A stretch of DNA of 64,000 nucleotides. Origin: Chitinophaga agri. Lineage in GTDB: Bacteria; Bacteroidota; Bacteroidia; Chitinophagales; Chitinophagaceae. Within the stretch, counting starts at the first letter, position 1; every line of letters starts with the position of its first letter. Below the pieces are notes generated by a model. It saw only the letters and a program-made list of their open reading frames with translations, was not told the DNA's origin and ran no database searches. Both the position numbers and the translations under genes were made by a program. This document shows, in pieces, positions 17,330 through 26,226 of this stretch. The stretch covers positions 5,908,001-5,972,000 of the forward strand of contig NZ_CP048113.1 of NCBI RefSeq assembly GCF_010093065.1, read 5' to 3'.

Positions 17330-17521
17330 AATACAATCATTTAGCAGTCAGAGAGTAAAATCAAAAAATGATCGTGTTGTTCTCTAGCAACACTATGTAT
17401 TCAAACGCCGGAAGTTTATAAATGCACACCAAAATTACAATACTTTCAGAAATAAATGAAAGTTTATTATCAGGTCAATAAAGAATGTGTAAATGTAGGA
17501 AGGAAAAGGGGAATCGTGTGT

Positions 17522-17555
17522 AAAAAAAATCCCCGATGCATGGCGTGCATCGGGG
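17522..17555 (-). terminator. Intrinsic terminator of the transaldolase gene
   Basis: CCCCGATGCA (17531-17540) / TGCATCGGGG (17546-17555) with a 5-nt loop; on the minus strand it is followed by eight or nine T (17522-17530). Confidence 0.92.
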
Positions 17556-17577
17556 AGTATACCATCTAAAAATAAGA

Positions 17578-18228
17578 TTACATCTTCTTTGCGTCTTCCA
17601 GGAATTTGGCCAGACCGATGTCAGTCAGTGGGTGTTTCAGCAGACCGAGGATAGAATCCAGCGGGCAGGTACAAACATCAGCACCAACTTCAGCACATTT
17701 AATGATGTGTAATGGGGTACGGATAGAAGCAGCCAGGATCTCAGTTTTGAAGCCCTGTACGCTATAGATCTGAGCGATCTGAGCGATCAGGTCAACACCG
17801 TCCCAATTTGAATCATCGATACGACCGATGAAAGGAGATACAAAGGAAGCACCTGCTTTAGCAGCCAGGATGGCCTGACCGGCAGAGAACACCAGTGTGC
17901 AGTTAGTTTTGATACCGTTGTCAGTGAACCATTTCAGTGCTTTTACACCGTCTCTGATCATTGGCACTTTCACCACGATGTTTGGGTGGATAGCCGCCAG
18001 TTTCTTACCTTCTTCAATGATTGAATTGAAGTCAGTAGACAGTACTTCTGCACTGATAGGGCCATCTACCATCTCGCAAATTGTTTCATAATGCTTGAGG
18101 ATGTTTGCTTCGCCTTTGATGCCTTCTTTAGCCATCAGGGAAGGGTTTGTGGTAACACCATCAAGAACGCCCAGGTCGTTTGCTTCTTTTATCTGTGCAA
18201 GGTTTGCAGTATCTATGAAGAATTTCAT
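17578..18228 (-). CDS. Transaldolase-like protein / fructose-6-phosphate aldolase
   Basis: A 216-residue short-type transaldolase (TalC/Fsa group), a class I aldolase of the pentose phosphate or fructose-6-phosphate branch. MKFFIDTANLAQIKEA and DGVTTNPSLM are family signatures; the Schiff-base lysine is K87 in NIVVKVPM. FVSPFIGRIDDSNWDG and EILAASIRTPLHI complete the phosphate-binding end. The short form can be a true transaldolase or a fructose-6-phosphate aldolase, which sequence reading alone does not resolve. Own terminator. Confidence 0.92.
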   Translation of the reverse strand: MKFFIDTANLAQIKEANDLGVLDGVTTNPSLMAKEGIKGEANILKHYETICEMVDGPISAEVLSTDFNSIIEEGKKLAAIHPNIVVKVPMIRDGVKALKWFTDNGIKTNCTLVFSAGQAILAAKAGASFVSPFIGRIDDSNWDGVDLIAQIAQIYSVQGFKTEILAASIRTPLHIIKCAEVGADVCTCPLDSILGLLKHPLTDIGLAKFLEDAKKM

Positions 18229-18385
18229 TGTGAAATGATTTAGTCCTTTTTAAATAGTTATTGCCAGTACAATAGTACGCAACAAAAAATATATTATCAA
18301 CAGTATTCAGTCATTCATTTGCTATGAATACAGAAACCGGAGAATCACGCTAATAAACAGTTGAAAACGCATTGGTAGCATACCT

Positions 18386-18450
18386 CAGGTCATCTTATTT
18401 AAAGGTGAGTAATGGTGTCTGATTTATTGTTAGACGCCTTTGATGACCTG
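18386..18450. repeat. Structured stem-loop next to the SRP RNA gene
   Basis: Outer arms CAGGTCATC (18386-18394) / GATGACCTG (18442-18450) are perfect; an inner GGTGTCT (18414-18420) / AGACGCC (18432-18438) pair makes a long interrupted hairpin. No reading frame here. The rest of the 588-bp gap between the aldolase and DUF5684 genes, apart from this and the SRP RNA, shows nothing I can name. Confidence 0.6.
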
Positions 18451-18462
18451 GAAAAAAAAGAG

Positions 18463-18566
18463 AAAAAAAAAGGCAAGTTACTTATATCGCACCGCTTCAA
18501 CCACCTACCCTTGCTACATTCCTGTCCTGGGGGAGTTCAGCAGGAGCTGGTCGTATAAGACTTGCC
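18463..18566 (-). ncRNA. ffs: Bacterial small SRP RNA (4.5S RNA)
   Basis: RNA of the signal recognition particle, which with Ffh targets membrane proteins. On the minus strand the helix-8 core reads CAGG-ACA-GGAA-TGT-AGCA followed by AGGG: the conserved symmetric loop, three-base stem and GGAA tetraloop that bind the Ffh M domain. The 5' end GGCAAGT (from 18566) pairs with ACTTGCC (18472-18478), closing the molecule, and a run of T (18462-18471) terminates it. Size is about 95-100 nt, typical of the small bacterial form. Ends are estimated within a few bases. Confidence 0.9.
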
Positions 18567-18571
18567 GGTTG

Positions 18572-18601
18572 CAAAGGTAATACAATTGGAATATAAAACA
18601 A
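18572..18601 (-). promoter_or_regulatory. Consensus promoter of the SRP RNA gene
   Basis: On the minus strand TTG (18601-18599), 19 bp, then TACCTTTG (18579-18572): exact match to TTG-N19-TAnnTTTG, about 6 bp ahead of the predicted RNA 5' end. Confidence 0.88.
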
Positions 18602-18816
18602 GTATAATTTTAGAAAATTTAAAAAAAAGCCAGAAAAAGTATGATAATCGTGATGAATTACGTAATTTTTCATGTTATAAAAGCTGTATAAGTATATCTT
18701 AGTGACTGAATGGACCCTGAACAGCTCCAAGTACTGTAAAAGCAATCTGTTATTAGTTTATTATGGGACAATATTGTCAATTATATACCACAAATCCTAA
18801 CACCTAAACCTTAATT

Positions 18817-19272
18817 ATGCAAGACGTTTCTTCTTATGAATCAGCTGATGCTGGCGCTGTGCTGGCAGGACTGGGTTTCACCTTCTTCCTGTTTTTCATC
18901 GGCATAATGGTATTCTACACCATTTGCAACTGGAAGATATTCACAAAAGCGGGCAAACCAGGATGGGCTTGTCTCGTTCCTATCTATGGCACCATCGTAA
19001 TGCTTGAGATTGTAGGCAAACCATGGTGGTATATTTTTATGTTTATGATTCCTATTTATGGATGGTTTGTTTTGCCAATCCAGTTGACGCACCATCTGAG
19101 TAAGAGCTTTGGTAAAGATGTCGGATTTACCCTGGGACTCCTGTTCCTGGGCTTTATCTTTGTACCACTTCTTGCCTTCAGCAGCGACATACAATATGTT
19201 GGTCCTTATGGTAATCCGGGTGGACAATCCCTGGACAACCAGATCGGAAGCATTGGCAACCCGGCTGTTTAA
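18817..19272 (+). CDS. DUF5684-type small integral membrane protein
   Basis: A 151-residue inner-membrane protein with about four hydrophobic helices (AGLGFTFFLFFIGIMVFYTI, WYIFMFMIPIYGWFVLP, FTLGLLFLGFIFVPLLAF). The pattern IFTKAGKPGWACLVPIYG...EIVGKPWWYI is the DUF5684 signature. Function is not known. The mature C-terminus is glycine- and asparagine-rich (GPYGNPGGQSLDNQ). It is followed by a terminator and then an RDD gene in the same direction, so the two are neighbours rather than a strict operon. Confidence 0.75.
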   Translation: MQDVSSYESADAGAVLAGLGFTFFLFFIGIMVFYTICNWKIFTKAGKPGWACLVPIYGTIVMLEIVGKPWWYIFMFMIPIYGWFVLPIQLTHHLSKSFGKDVGFTLGLLFLGFIFVPLLAFSSDIQYVGPYGNPGGQSLDNQIGSIGNPAV

Positions 19273-19299
19273 CTGATTTTTTTTGCCATAATTATGACG

Positions 19300-19336
19300 C
19301 TGCCGGTTGTGCTCAGAAGCAACCGGCAGTCTTTTT
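19300..19336 (+). terminator. Intrinsic terminator after DUF5684 gene
   Basis: CTGCCGGTTG (19300-19309) / CAACCGGCAG (19320-19329), 10-nt loop, then TCTTTTT. Confidence 0.88.
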
Positions 19337-19369
19337 ACCAACAGTATTATTAATTTTTAAATATTATTT

Positions 19370-19843
19370 ATGCAAAATCAATTTGGAGACAATACGCAGT
19401 CAAAGGGATTGCTTGACGATCTGCATGACATTCCTACCTATACAAGAAAGGCGAGTAAGTCTGACCGTTTCGTTAATTATTTTATTGATTCTCTTGCCTG
19501 CAATGGTATTTCCGGAATGTTCATGTTTAGTATGGTAGTAACGAAAATGTCATCCGACGCCGGTGATGTTGATGCAGCATTCTCTGGTATGGGTTTTAGC
19601 TGGCTAATCTATTATGGTATCTCAGTCGTCTACTATACCTTGTTTGAATTTGGTAATGGCGGACGGACACTTGGCAAGCTGGTTACACGGACGCATGCAG
19701 TACGTGAAGATGTATCACCACTGACGTTACAGGATGCGTTCCTCAGGTCCCTGTGCCGGCTTATACCGTTTGAAGTCTTCTCCGGCTTTGGTGATAGGCC
19801 ATGGCACGACACGATCACCAAAACGATTGTCATCAAAAAATAA
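19370..19843 (+). CDS. RDD family membrane protein
   Basis: 157 residues with the RDD core: KSDRFVNYFIDSLACNGISG for the R-D-D helix, a second helix FSWLIYYGISVVYYTLFEF and GNGGRTLGKLVTRTHAVRED, the glycine-lysine signature, followed by a basic C-terminus. RDD proteins are small inner-membrane proteins, some with Na+/H+ antiport activity, most without known role. The gene is convergent with a longer RDD gene; the two stops are directly adjacent. Confidence 0.85.
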   Translation: MQNQFGDNTQSKGLLDDLHDIPTYTRKASKSDRFVNYFIDSLACNGISGMFMFSMVVTKMSSDAGDVDAAFSGMGFSWLIYYGISVVYYTLFEFGNGGRTLGKLVTRTHAVREDVSPLTLQDAFLRSLCRLIPFEVFSGFGDRPWHDTITKTIVIKK

Positions 19844-20569
19844 CTATCTCGTAGTGTAATAGTTATAGTCGTTCAGGATCGTTTCGAGAAATTCAGCTGG
19901 CAGCATGTCTGTTTGTATCTCAAGCACATCTTTTACCCGATATGCAACACGTGCTGTCAGTTCAGGGTTATTAGACTTTACTGCCTGATCCATCAGGTTC
20001 TTGATCTTATTCATATCCCTGTCTGACAATTTCAATATCTGTGGGAAATGTGGCGTATAATCTATCGCTGACATATCTCTAAAGATCGTTTCACTCAGGC
20101 TGGCCTTGGTTTTTGTACTTACCACGATCGTTCCTGCCACCACATCACCCAGTCGCTGATCATACGGCGACCTCACCATTGATACGATCGGAATGATACC
20201 GTTCCAGAAAAAATAAGGAGCTTCCAGCATACGGAACAGCCATCTGATCAGATGCTGACTCGTACTGGGCTGCCCACCCTGCATATTTCTCACTTTAATG
20301 CTCAGCATATACTTACCAGGCGTATATCCATTCATAATGATCTCTAATACAAGGAAATAGAAAGCAAATGGTAATGCTCCCAGGAAAAGATACACCACAT
20401 AACTGGCCACTTCTTCCAGTTGAAGGTTCCTGACTGTATAACTTAGGATAATAATATACACCACTCTGATGAGTGTATCAATCAGCCAGGCTCCGAAACG
20501 CTGAAACATGTTAGCCGTCTCAAATTCAAGCTCTATATTAAAAGAAGTAGGTATTTTTATATTAGCCAT
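19844..20569 (-). CDS. RDD family membrane protein (cluster-associated)
   Basis: 241 residues. The N-terminal half carries the RDD domain: ANMFQRFGAWLIDTLIRVVY, two more helices and MNGYTPGKYMLSIKVRNMQGG followed by LIRWLFRMLE. The C-terminal 80 residues are soluble and helical (LSDRDMNKIKNLMDQAVKSN). It is divergent from the SpoIIM-like gene across 240 bp, an arrangement found repeatedly with SpoIIM/DUF4129/MoxR clusters in Bacteroidota as I recall them. Probably part of one membrane complex with those products; this is inference from position. Confidence 0.85.
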   Translation of the reverse strand: MANIKIPTSFNIELEFETANMFQRFGAWLIDTLIRVVYIIILSYTVRNLQLEEVASYVVYLFLGALPFAFYFLVLEIIMNGYTPGKYMLSIKVRNMQGGQPSTSQHLIRWLFRMLEAPYFFWNGIIPIVSMVRSPYDQRLGDVVAGTIVVSTKTKASLSETIFRDMSAIDYTPHFPQILKLSDRDMNKIKNLMDQAVKSNNPELTARVAYRVKDVLEIQTDMLPAEFLETILNDYNYYTTR

Positions 20570-20809
20570 GTATAAATGTAGTGATTAATCTATATGTTTG
20601 TAAGCAGTCTGTGCACACAGATTACCGACTAATCTAGCGACATTTCCTTAATATAAAATGTTATCGGAGTAATTTTTTGTATATTCTGAACGAATATCCG
20701 CTGAATGAGCAAGTTATAGCTCACACAGTTTCCGGTCACAGGTATAGACAATGTTTGCAATTGCCGGTATTTAAAAACCTGGAATGACGGACTAATAGAC
20801 AGATAGCCC

Positions 20810-21793
20810 ATGCGTGAATCAACCTTCATAAAAAAGAACCTCGAGCGCTGGAAAAAATATCAGGAGCAGCCTACGGAAGATCCTGATGAGATGGCGGAAC
20901 GCTTTACCAGCATACTGGATGACCTGGCATATGCCAAGACCTTCTATAGCTTCAGCAAAGTCACCAGTTATATCAATAGCCTGGCTGCCAATGTTTATCA
21001 TAATATCTATGCTAATCATAAAGAGCATGACCGGCGGTTCAGCGACTTTTTTGTATATGAACTGCCCCTGCTGTTTCGTAAATACCACCGTCTGTTCCTG
21101 TTCACTTTTCTGTTCTTCCTGCTCTTCTGCATTATCAGCGCCTTTTCGGCTGCACATGATGAGACCTTCGTACGCGGTGTACTGGGTGATGAGTATGTGA
21201 GTATGACTGAGGAGAACATTAATAACGGGGATCCTTTTGGCGTATACAAACAGGGGAATGAATGGAAAATGTTTCTGGAGATCGCTGTGAATAATATCAG
21301 AGTCGCATTAATGACATTCGTAAGTGGCATCCTGCTGGGAGTAGGTACGCTGTGGATGATGATGAAGAATGCGGTGATGCTGGGGGCTTTCCAGTATTAC
21401 TTTTTTGCAAAAGGACTGGGTATTAAGTCAGTACTGGTTATCTGGATCCATGGTACGCTGGAGATCTCAGCAATTGTGATAGCTGGCTGTGCCGGACTGG
21501 TGATGATCAGTGGACTACTGTTCCCGGGTACACGAAAAAGGCTGGACGCCATGAAAAAAACGGCCAGGGATGGCGTAAAAATCGTTATTACGTTGGTACC
21601 TGTATTTATAGTGGCGGCTTTCCTGGAAGGATTCGTCACCCGTCATACAGCTATGCCATTGGCAGTAAGCATCAGTATTCTGCTGGTGTCGCTATTATTT
21701 ATTATAGGCTATTTCGTTGTCTATCCGATTCACCTGCATCGGCAAGGATATAAGCTTGGCCCTAAAGCAACTATTATAAAGCCGGTGAAATGA
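20810..21793 (+). CDS. SpoIIM-like (stage II sporulation protein M family) membrane protein
   Basis: 327 residues, cytoplasmic helical N-terminus (about 1-95), then several membrane helices (LFLFTFLFFLLFCIISAFSA, IRVALMTFVSGILLGVGTLW, ISAIVIAGCAGLVMISGLLF, IVITLVPVFIVAAFLEGFV, a last helix near 300). AVNNIRVALMTFVSGILLG and GTLEISAIVIAGCAGL are SpoIIM-family signatures. The organism does not sporulate so the family name is historical. It overlaps the next gene by 4 bp (ATGA), starting a five-gene operon. Confidence 0.88.
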   Translation: MRESTFIKKNLERWKKYQEQPTEDPDEMAERFTSILDDLAYAKTFYSFSKVTSYINSLAANVYHNIYANHKEHDRRFSDFFVYELPLLFRKYHRLFLFTFLFFLLFCIISAFSAAHDETFVRGVLGDEYVSMTEENINNGDPFGVYKQGNEWKMFLEIAVNNIRVALMTFVSGILLGVGTLWMMMKNAVMLGAFQYYFFAKGLGIKSVLVIWIHGTLEISAIVIAGCAGLVMISGLLFPGTRKRLDAMKKTARDGVKIVITLVPVFIVAAFLEGFVTRHTAMPLAVSISILLVSLLFIIGYFVVYPIHLHRQGYKLGPKATIIKPVK

Positions 21794-22659
21794 GGAAAAT
21801 GCGCTTTTATTATATCCTGATCATACTCATCCTGCCCTTATACACAATGGCGCAGCAGTCTGTACCGACTGAGAAATGGGACTCTATGGTTGCTGCGGAT
21901 GCGATATCTACTGTGGAACAAAAAGAAGCAGCGGAAGTAGCAGAAGATGCAGAGGACGCGGCAGCAGCTGCGGACGAAGAGGAACCTGTACAGGAACATT
22001 TTCTGTGGGACCAGACATCACCCGCTATGGCCGATACAATGGAATCTTATGCAGATTATCCATTGGTGGTGCGTGGTGTATCTGATACCATTATGAACGT
22101 ATTGAAGAAAGATAAAGACCTTCAGTATGTTATAAAAAAGAAAAAAGAGACCATCCACAATAATTCTATGGAGAAGTTCCTGCGGGGACTGGGTAATTTA
22201 CTGCGATTGTTTCCCCATTTCATCATCTTCGTTGTGATAATGCTGTTTGGATGGTTGCTATTCCGCTATCTGAAACAGAACGGATATCTGTTCAGGTCAA
22301 CGAAAGAAGATACGGTAAAAGTGGTGATGGAAGAGGAAGAAGTACAAACAGTGGACGCTTATCAGCAGCAGATTGAACAGGCGGTCAGGGACGGAAGGTT
22401 CAGAGTGGCTGTCAGGTTACTTTACCTGCAAACATTACAGTTGCTGATGGACAAGGAGGTACTGACCTACAGCAGGGAAAAAACAAACGCTGCTTATCTG
22501 CGCAGCATGATGTCAACACCATGGTATAAGAAATTTGCCGCGCTGACATTGAATTACGAATACATCTGGTACGGAGAAGTACCTGTGAATAATGCACAGT
22601 TCAATACTATTCACAGTGAGTTCCGTCAATTTATGAACGAATTAGGCTATACCCGGTGA
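21790..22659 (+). CDS. DUF4129 domain membrane protein
   Basis: 289 residues: signal peptide or first helix (YILIILILPLYTMAQQ), an acidic alanine-rich low-complexity stretch (about 40-75), one membrane helix (LFPHFIIFVVIMLFGWLLF) and a cytoplasmic C-terminal DUF4129 domain with AVRDGRFRVAVRLLYLQTLQ and LTLNYEYIWYGEVPVN. The domain often precedes DUF4350 and MoxR genes. Both ends overlap neighbours by 4 bp, showing translational coupling. No enzymatic motif seen. Confidence 0.82.
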   Translation: MRKMRFYYILIILILPLYTMAQQSVPTEKWDSMVAADAISTVEQKEAAEVAEDAEDAAAAADEEEPVQEHFLWDQTSPAMADTMESYADYPLVVRGVSDTIMNVLKKDKDLQYVIKKKKETIHNNSMEKFLRGLGNLLRLFPHFIIFVVIMLFGWLLFRYLKQNGYLFRSTKEDTVKVVMEEEEVQTVDAYQQQIEQAVRDGRFRVAVRLLYLQTLQLLMDKEVLTYSREKTNAAYLRSMMSTPWYKKFAALTLNYEYIWYGEVPVNNAQFNTIHSEFRQFMNELGYTR

Positions 22660-23894
22660 AATCAAAATACTTATATATCATCATCATTGCTGCCATCATC
22701 CTGATAATCTTTTGGATAGCGGCAGTGCAGTTTGTGAAACCAGCGAACAGGGAAATAGAAGAACAGGAACTGTTAAAGCAGACCTTTTCCTACAAAGATA
22801 AAACGCCAGGTGGTTGTTATGCGATGTTTAAAGCGATGTCGGGTCTCTTTTATTATGAGATGAAGCCACAGGTCGTCACCAAGCCTTTCACACGCACCTT
22901 TACGAAAGATGCGACGTTATCTGCTACGAATTATAACCTGTATATGCTGGTAGCTGACAAGCTGTATACATCTGAAGAAGATGCAAAGAACATGATCAAA
23001 TTTGCATCAGCCGGTAATCAGCTGTTTATAGCCACTAACCATCCGGACAGCTTTCTGACGAACCTGCTGCATATAGATGTGGATAATGAGGGCTTCTTTC
23101 AGTTTGCAGTTAATGCAGAACAGCATTTTGTAAATAAGAACCTCGCACCGGATACTGCATTTATGCGTGCCGGCATCAAAGGCGGTAGCTATCTTACACG
23201 TATGGATACCAGCCGTACTACGATATTGGGTACGGATGCATTTAACCGTCCAAACTTTATCAGAGTTACAGTGGACGAAGGAGCCGTATTCCTGTTACTA
23301 CAGCCATCTGTACTGACCAATTATTTTCTGATGAAAGAACGGAATATGGTAGCATTGGAAAGATTGCTCTCATATACCAATCTTTATACGGATCATGTAT
23401 ACTGGGATGAGTTCTATAAATATCAGCATTACAGGCAATCATCCGATTTCAGCGAATGGCAGGTACTGATGCGCTATCCGGCAATGCGCTGGGCATTGTT
23501 CCTGGCAGTACTGCTTCTATTGATCTATATACTGTTTGAAAGCAAACGCAGACAACGTGTCATCCCGGAAAAAAATATACTTGTGAATAACTCACTGGAG
23601 TTTGTGGATGCACTGGGGCAGTTATATTATCAACAACACAATAACAAGAACCTGGCATACAAGATCATCTTACAATGGCAGGAATTTATACGCTCAAAGT
23701 ATTACCTGAATACAAATGTGATGGATGCCGCTTTTGCAAATGCATTATCACGTAAGGCCGTGATGCCGCTGGAGCATGTGAACAGTATACTGGGTGATAT
23801 ACAGGCAATCCAACTGTCGGATATGAATTTGTCTGACGAGGATTTACAGATATTCTATAAGAAAATACAGGCGTTTTATATAAATACGAAATAA
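22656..23894 (+). CDS. DUF4350-domain membrane protein
   Basis: 412 residues with an N-terminal membrane helix (YLYIIIIAAIILIIFWIAAV), an extracytoplasmic DUF4350 domain (about 35-270; includes KTPGGCYAMFKAM and AGNQLFIATNHPDSF), a second helix (WALFLAVLLLLIYILF) and a helical cytoplasmic tail of about 110 residues. The DUF4350 part has the GATase-like alpha/beta pattern of ABC-type accessory proteins such as GldG; no catalytic residues are obvious. It shares 1 bp with the moxR start. Confidence 0.8.
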   Translation: MKSKYLYIIIIAAIILIIFWIAAVQFVKPANREIEEQELLKQTFSYKDKTPGGCYAMFKAMSGLFYYEMKPQVVTKPFTRTFTKDATLSATNYNLYMLVADKLYTSEEDAKNMIKFASAGNQLFIATNHPDSFLTNLLHIDVDNEGFFQFAVNAEQHFVNKNLAPDTAFMRAGIKGGSYLTRMDTSRTTILGTDAFNRPNFIRVTVDEGAVFLLLQPSVLTNYFLMKERNMVALERLLSYTNLYTDHVYWDEFYKYQHYRQSSDFSEWQVLMRYPAMRWALFLAVLLLLIYILFESKRRQRVIPEKNILVNNSLEFVDALGQLYYQQHNNKNLAYKIILQWQEFIRSKYYLNTNVMDAAFANALSRKAVMPLEHVNSILGDIQAIQLSDMNLSDEDLQIFYKKIQAFYINTK

Positions 23895-24874
23895 TGGAGG
23901 AAACTACATTTCAGCCCCGTACCGATTTTACTGTACTGCATGAAGCAGTAGCTGCTATACGGGAGCAGATAGGAAAAGTAATCGTTGGTCAGCATGAAAT
24001 GATTGACCTTTTAATAGCTGGTCTGCTTACGCAGGGGCACGTACTGATAGAAGGTGTACCGGGTGTAGCCAAAACCCTTACTGCTAAACTACTGGCACGT
24101 TGTATTGATGCAGATTTTTCCAGACTGCAGTTTACACCGGATATTATGCCGGCGGATGTGGTAGGTACATCTGTGTTTAATCCGGAGAAGAGGGAGTTTG
24201 AATATAAACGCGGACCTGTATTTGCTAATCTGGTACTGATCGATGAAATTAACCGTGCTCCGGCAAAAACACAGGCGGCGTTGTTTGAAGTAATGGAGGA
24301 ACGCCAGGTAACCAATGATGGCGTTACACATCCGTTGCCGGGTCCTTTTATGGTCGTTGCGACACAGAACCCGATAGAGCAGGAGGGAACTTACCGTTTA
24401 CCGGAAGCCCAACTCGACCGTTTCCTGTTCAAGATAGAAGTGAAGTACCCTTCACTGGCGGAAGAAATTTCGCTGTTACAGGCAATGCACCAGCACAATG
24501 GTTTAACTGATGTGACGAAACTTGTACAAAGGGTCGTGACGGCTACGCAGATCCTGGAATACCAGGCGCTGGTAAGGAGGGTGCATATTGAAGATAAGCT
24601 GTTGCATTTTATTGCTGCACTGATACATGAGACGCGTAATAACGCATCTTTATATCTTGGTGCATCGCCACGTGCATCACTGGCTGTGATGAACTGCGCG
24701 AAGGCTATCGCAGCCATGAACAGTCGTGACTTTGTAACACCGGATGATATTGTTACGATGCTCCCGCATGTATTGCGTCATCGTATTGTATTAACACCGG
24801 AACGTGAAATGGAAGGTATTACGACGGATGAAGTGATCGCTCAGATCGTGAAGTCAGTCGAAGTACCAAGGTAA
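23894..24874 (+). CDS. MoxR-family AAA+ ATPase
   Basis: 326 residues. Walker A GVPGVAKT (54-61), Walker B LIDEIN (115-120), sensor 1 MVVATQNPIEQEGTY, and the arginine-finger region LPEAQLDRFLFKIEV mark a MoxR AAA+ ATPase, with the lid domain at the C-terminus (LGASPRASLAVMNCAKA). MoxR proteins are chaperone-like factors, often acting with VWA or DUF58 proteins to mature or activate partners. It is sandwiched between the DUF4350 and DUF58 genes in one operon. Confidence 0.92.
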   Translation: MEETTFQPRTDFTVLHEAVAAIREQIGKVIVGQHEMIDLLIAGLLTQGHVLIEGVPGVAKTLTAKLLARCIDADFSRLQFTPDIMPADVVGTSVFNPEKREFEYKRGPVFANLVLIDEINRAPAKTQAALFEVMEERQVTNDGVTHPLPGPFMVVATQNPIEQEGTYRLPEAQLDRFLFKIEVKYPSLAEEISLLQAMHQHNGLTDVTKLVQRVVTATQILEYQALVRRVHIEDKLLHFIAALIHETRNNASLYLGASPRASLAVMNCAKAIAAMNSRDFVTPDDIVTMLPHVLRHRIVLTPEREMEGITTDEVIAQIVKSVEVPR

Positions 24875-24885
24875 ATACTCCTGTT

Positions 24886-26226
24886 ATGCTGAAGAGATTT
24901 TATCAGTCACTTTTCTTTACAACCCGCTTTTATGCAGCGTTGGGAGGCATTGCCATCTTCTTTGTGGTAACGTTCTTTTTCCCTTCATTGTTTATAGTGG
25001 CACAACTGTTGGCAATCGCATTATTCCTGCTGTTGTTACTGGATCTTTTCTTCCTCTTTCGTGCCGGGGATGAGCCTTTCAGGGTAACGCGCAGTATGTC
25101 GAATCGCTTCAGTAATGGAGATGAGAATCCGATCGCGTTGCAGTTGAAAAGTAATTATCGTTTCCCCGTTACTGTTATACTGCTGGAAGAGGTGCCTATG
25201 CAATTTCAGATGCGTGATTTTCGCCAGCGGATAAATATGAAAGCAGGAGAAGAAACGACTATCAGTTATTCATTGCGTCCGGTAGAAAGAGGTGAATATC
25301 AGTTTGGAAAAACCAACGCTTTTATACGTAGTTTGCTGGGCCTGGCACAGCGGCATATCGCTCCTTCGAATGAGAGTACGATAAAGGTATATCCATCTTT
25401 TATGCAGCTGCGCAACTATGAATTTTTTTCATTCAACGACAGGTTACTGGAGATGGGCGTGCATAAGAAACGTGTGATTGGTCATAGTATGGAGTTTGAC
25501 CACATCAAAGAGTATACCCGGGGGGATGATGTGCGCACATTGAACTGGAAAGCCACAGCGAGAAGAGGTACGTTGATGGTGAATAACTTTGTAGAAGAGA
25601 AATCGCAGCAGGTATATTGTGTGATTGATAAAGGGCGTAATATGAAGATGCCTTTTAACGGTCTTTCGCTGCTGGATTATGCGATTAACTCTGCGCTTGT
25701 CTTCAGTAATATTGCTTTGCAGAAAGGTGATAAGACCGGACTGGTAACACTGGCGGCACAGCAGGTGGATGTATTGCCGTCTTCCAGCAAAAGAACGCAG
25801 ATGAATCTTATCCTGGAGAGATTGTATGCACAGGATACGCAATGGGAGGAAAGCGATTATGAAAAGCTGAGCATATCATTACGTAGTATGTTCTCTCAGC
25901 GTTCCCTGCTGATATTGTATACCAACTTCGAATCAATGACAGGTCTGCAAAGACAGTTACCTTATCTCCGCAGACTTGCCAAATATCATTTATTGCTGGT
26001 TGTTTTCTTTGAAAATACGGAGTTGAAGAAATTCGCCAAAGATGATGTTGGCTCAGTGGAGGAAATTTATCTTCAGGTGATCGCCCAGAAGTTTGCCTAT
26101 GAGAAAAAACTCATGGTAAGGGAATTGTCCCGCTATGGTATTTTATCATTGCTTACTACCCCTGAGCAACTAACATTGAATGTTGTGAATAAGTATCTTG
26201 AACTGAAGTCAAGGTCACTGATCTAG
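24886..26226 (+). CDS. DUF58 domain membrane protein
   Basis: 446 residues: two N-terminal membrane helices (FYAALGGIAIFFVVTFFF, FIVAQLLAIALFLLLLLDLF), a beta-sandwich region (80-180), and DUF58 with the signature HIKEYTRGDDVRTLNWKATARRG. The following VYCVIDKGRNM resembles a VWA-like strand with D-K-G in place of the MIDAS D-x-S-x-S, so metal binding is doubtful. Partner of MoxR by position (11 bp downstream). The stop overlaps the 3' end of the convergent gene by 12 bp. Confidence 0.88.
   Translation: MLKRFYQSLFFTTRFYAALGGIAIFFVVTFFFPSLFIVAQLLAIALFLLLLLDLFFLFRAGDEPFRVTRSMSNRFSNGDENPIALQLKSNYRFPVTVILLEEVPMQFQMRDFRQRINMKAGEETTISYSLRPVERGEYQFGKTNAFIRSLLGLAQRHIAPSNESTIKVYPSFMQLRNYEFFSFNDRLLEMGVHKKRVIGHSMEFDHIKEYTRGDDVRTLNWKATARRGTLMVNNFVEEKSQQVYCVIDKGRNMKMPFNGLSLLDYAINSALVFSNIALQKGDKTGLVTLAAQQVDVLPSSSKRTQMNLILERLYAQDTQWEESDYEKLSISLRSMFSQRSLLILYTNFESMTGLQRQLPYLRRLAKYHLLLVVFFENTELKKFAKDDVGSVEEIYLQVIAQKFAYEKKLMVRELSRYGILSLLTTPEQLTLNVVNKYLELKSRSLI

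Noticed and set aside
18497..18745. Minus-strand frame over the SRP RNA gene
   Set aside because: The SRP RNA structure, promoter and U-tract explain the sequence; the frame has no domain and no start signals.
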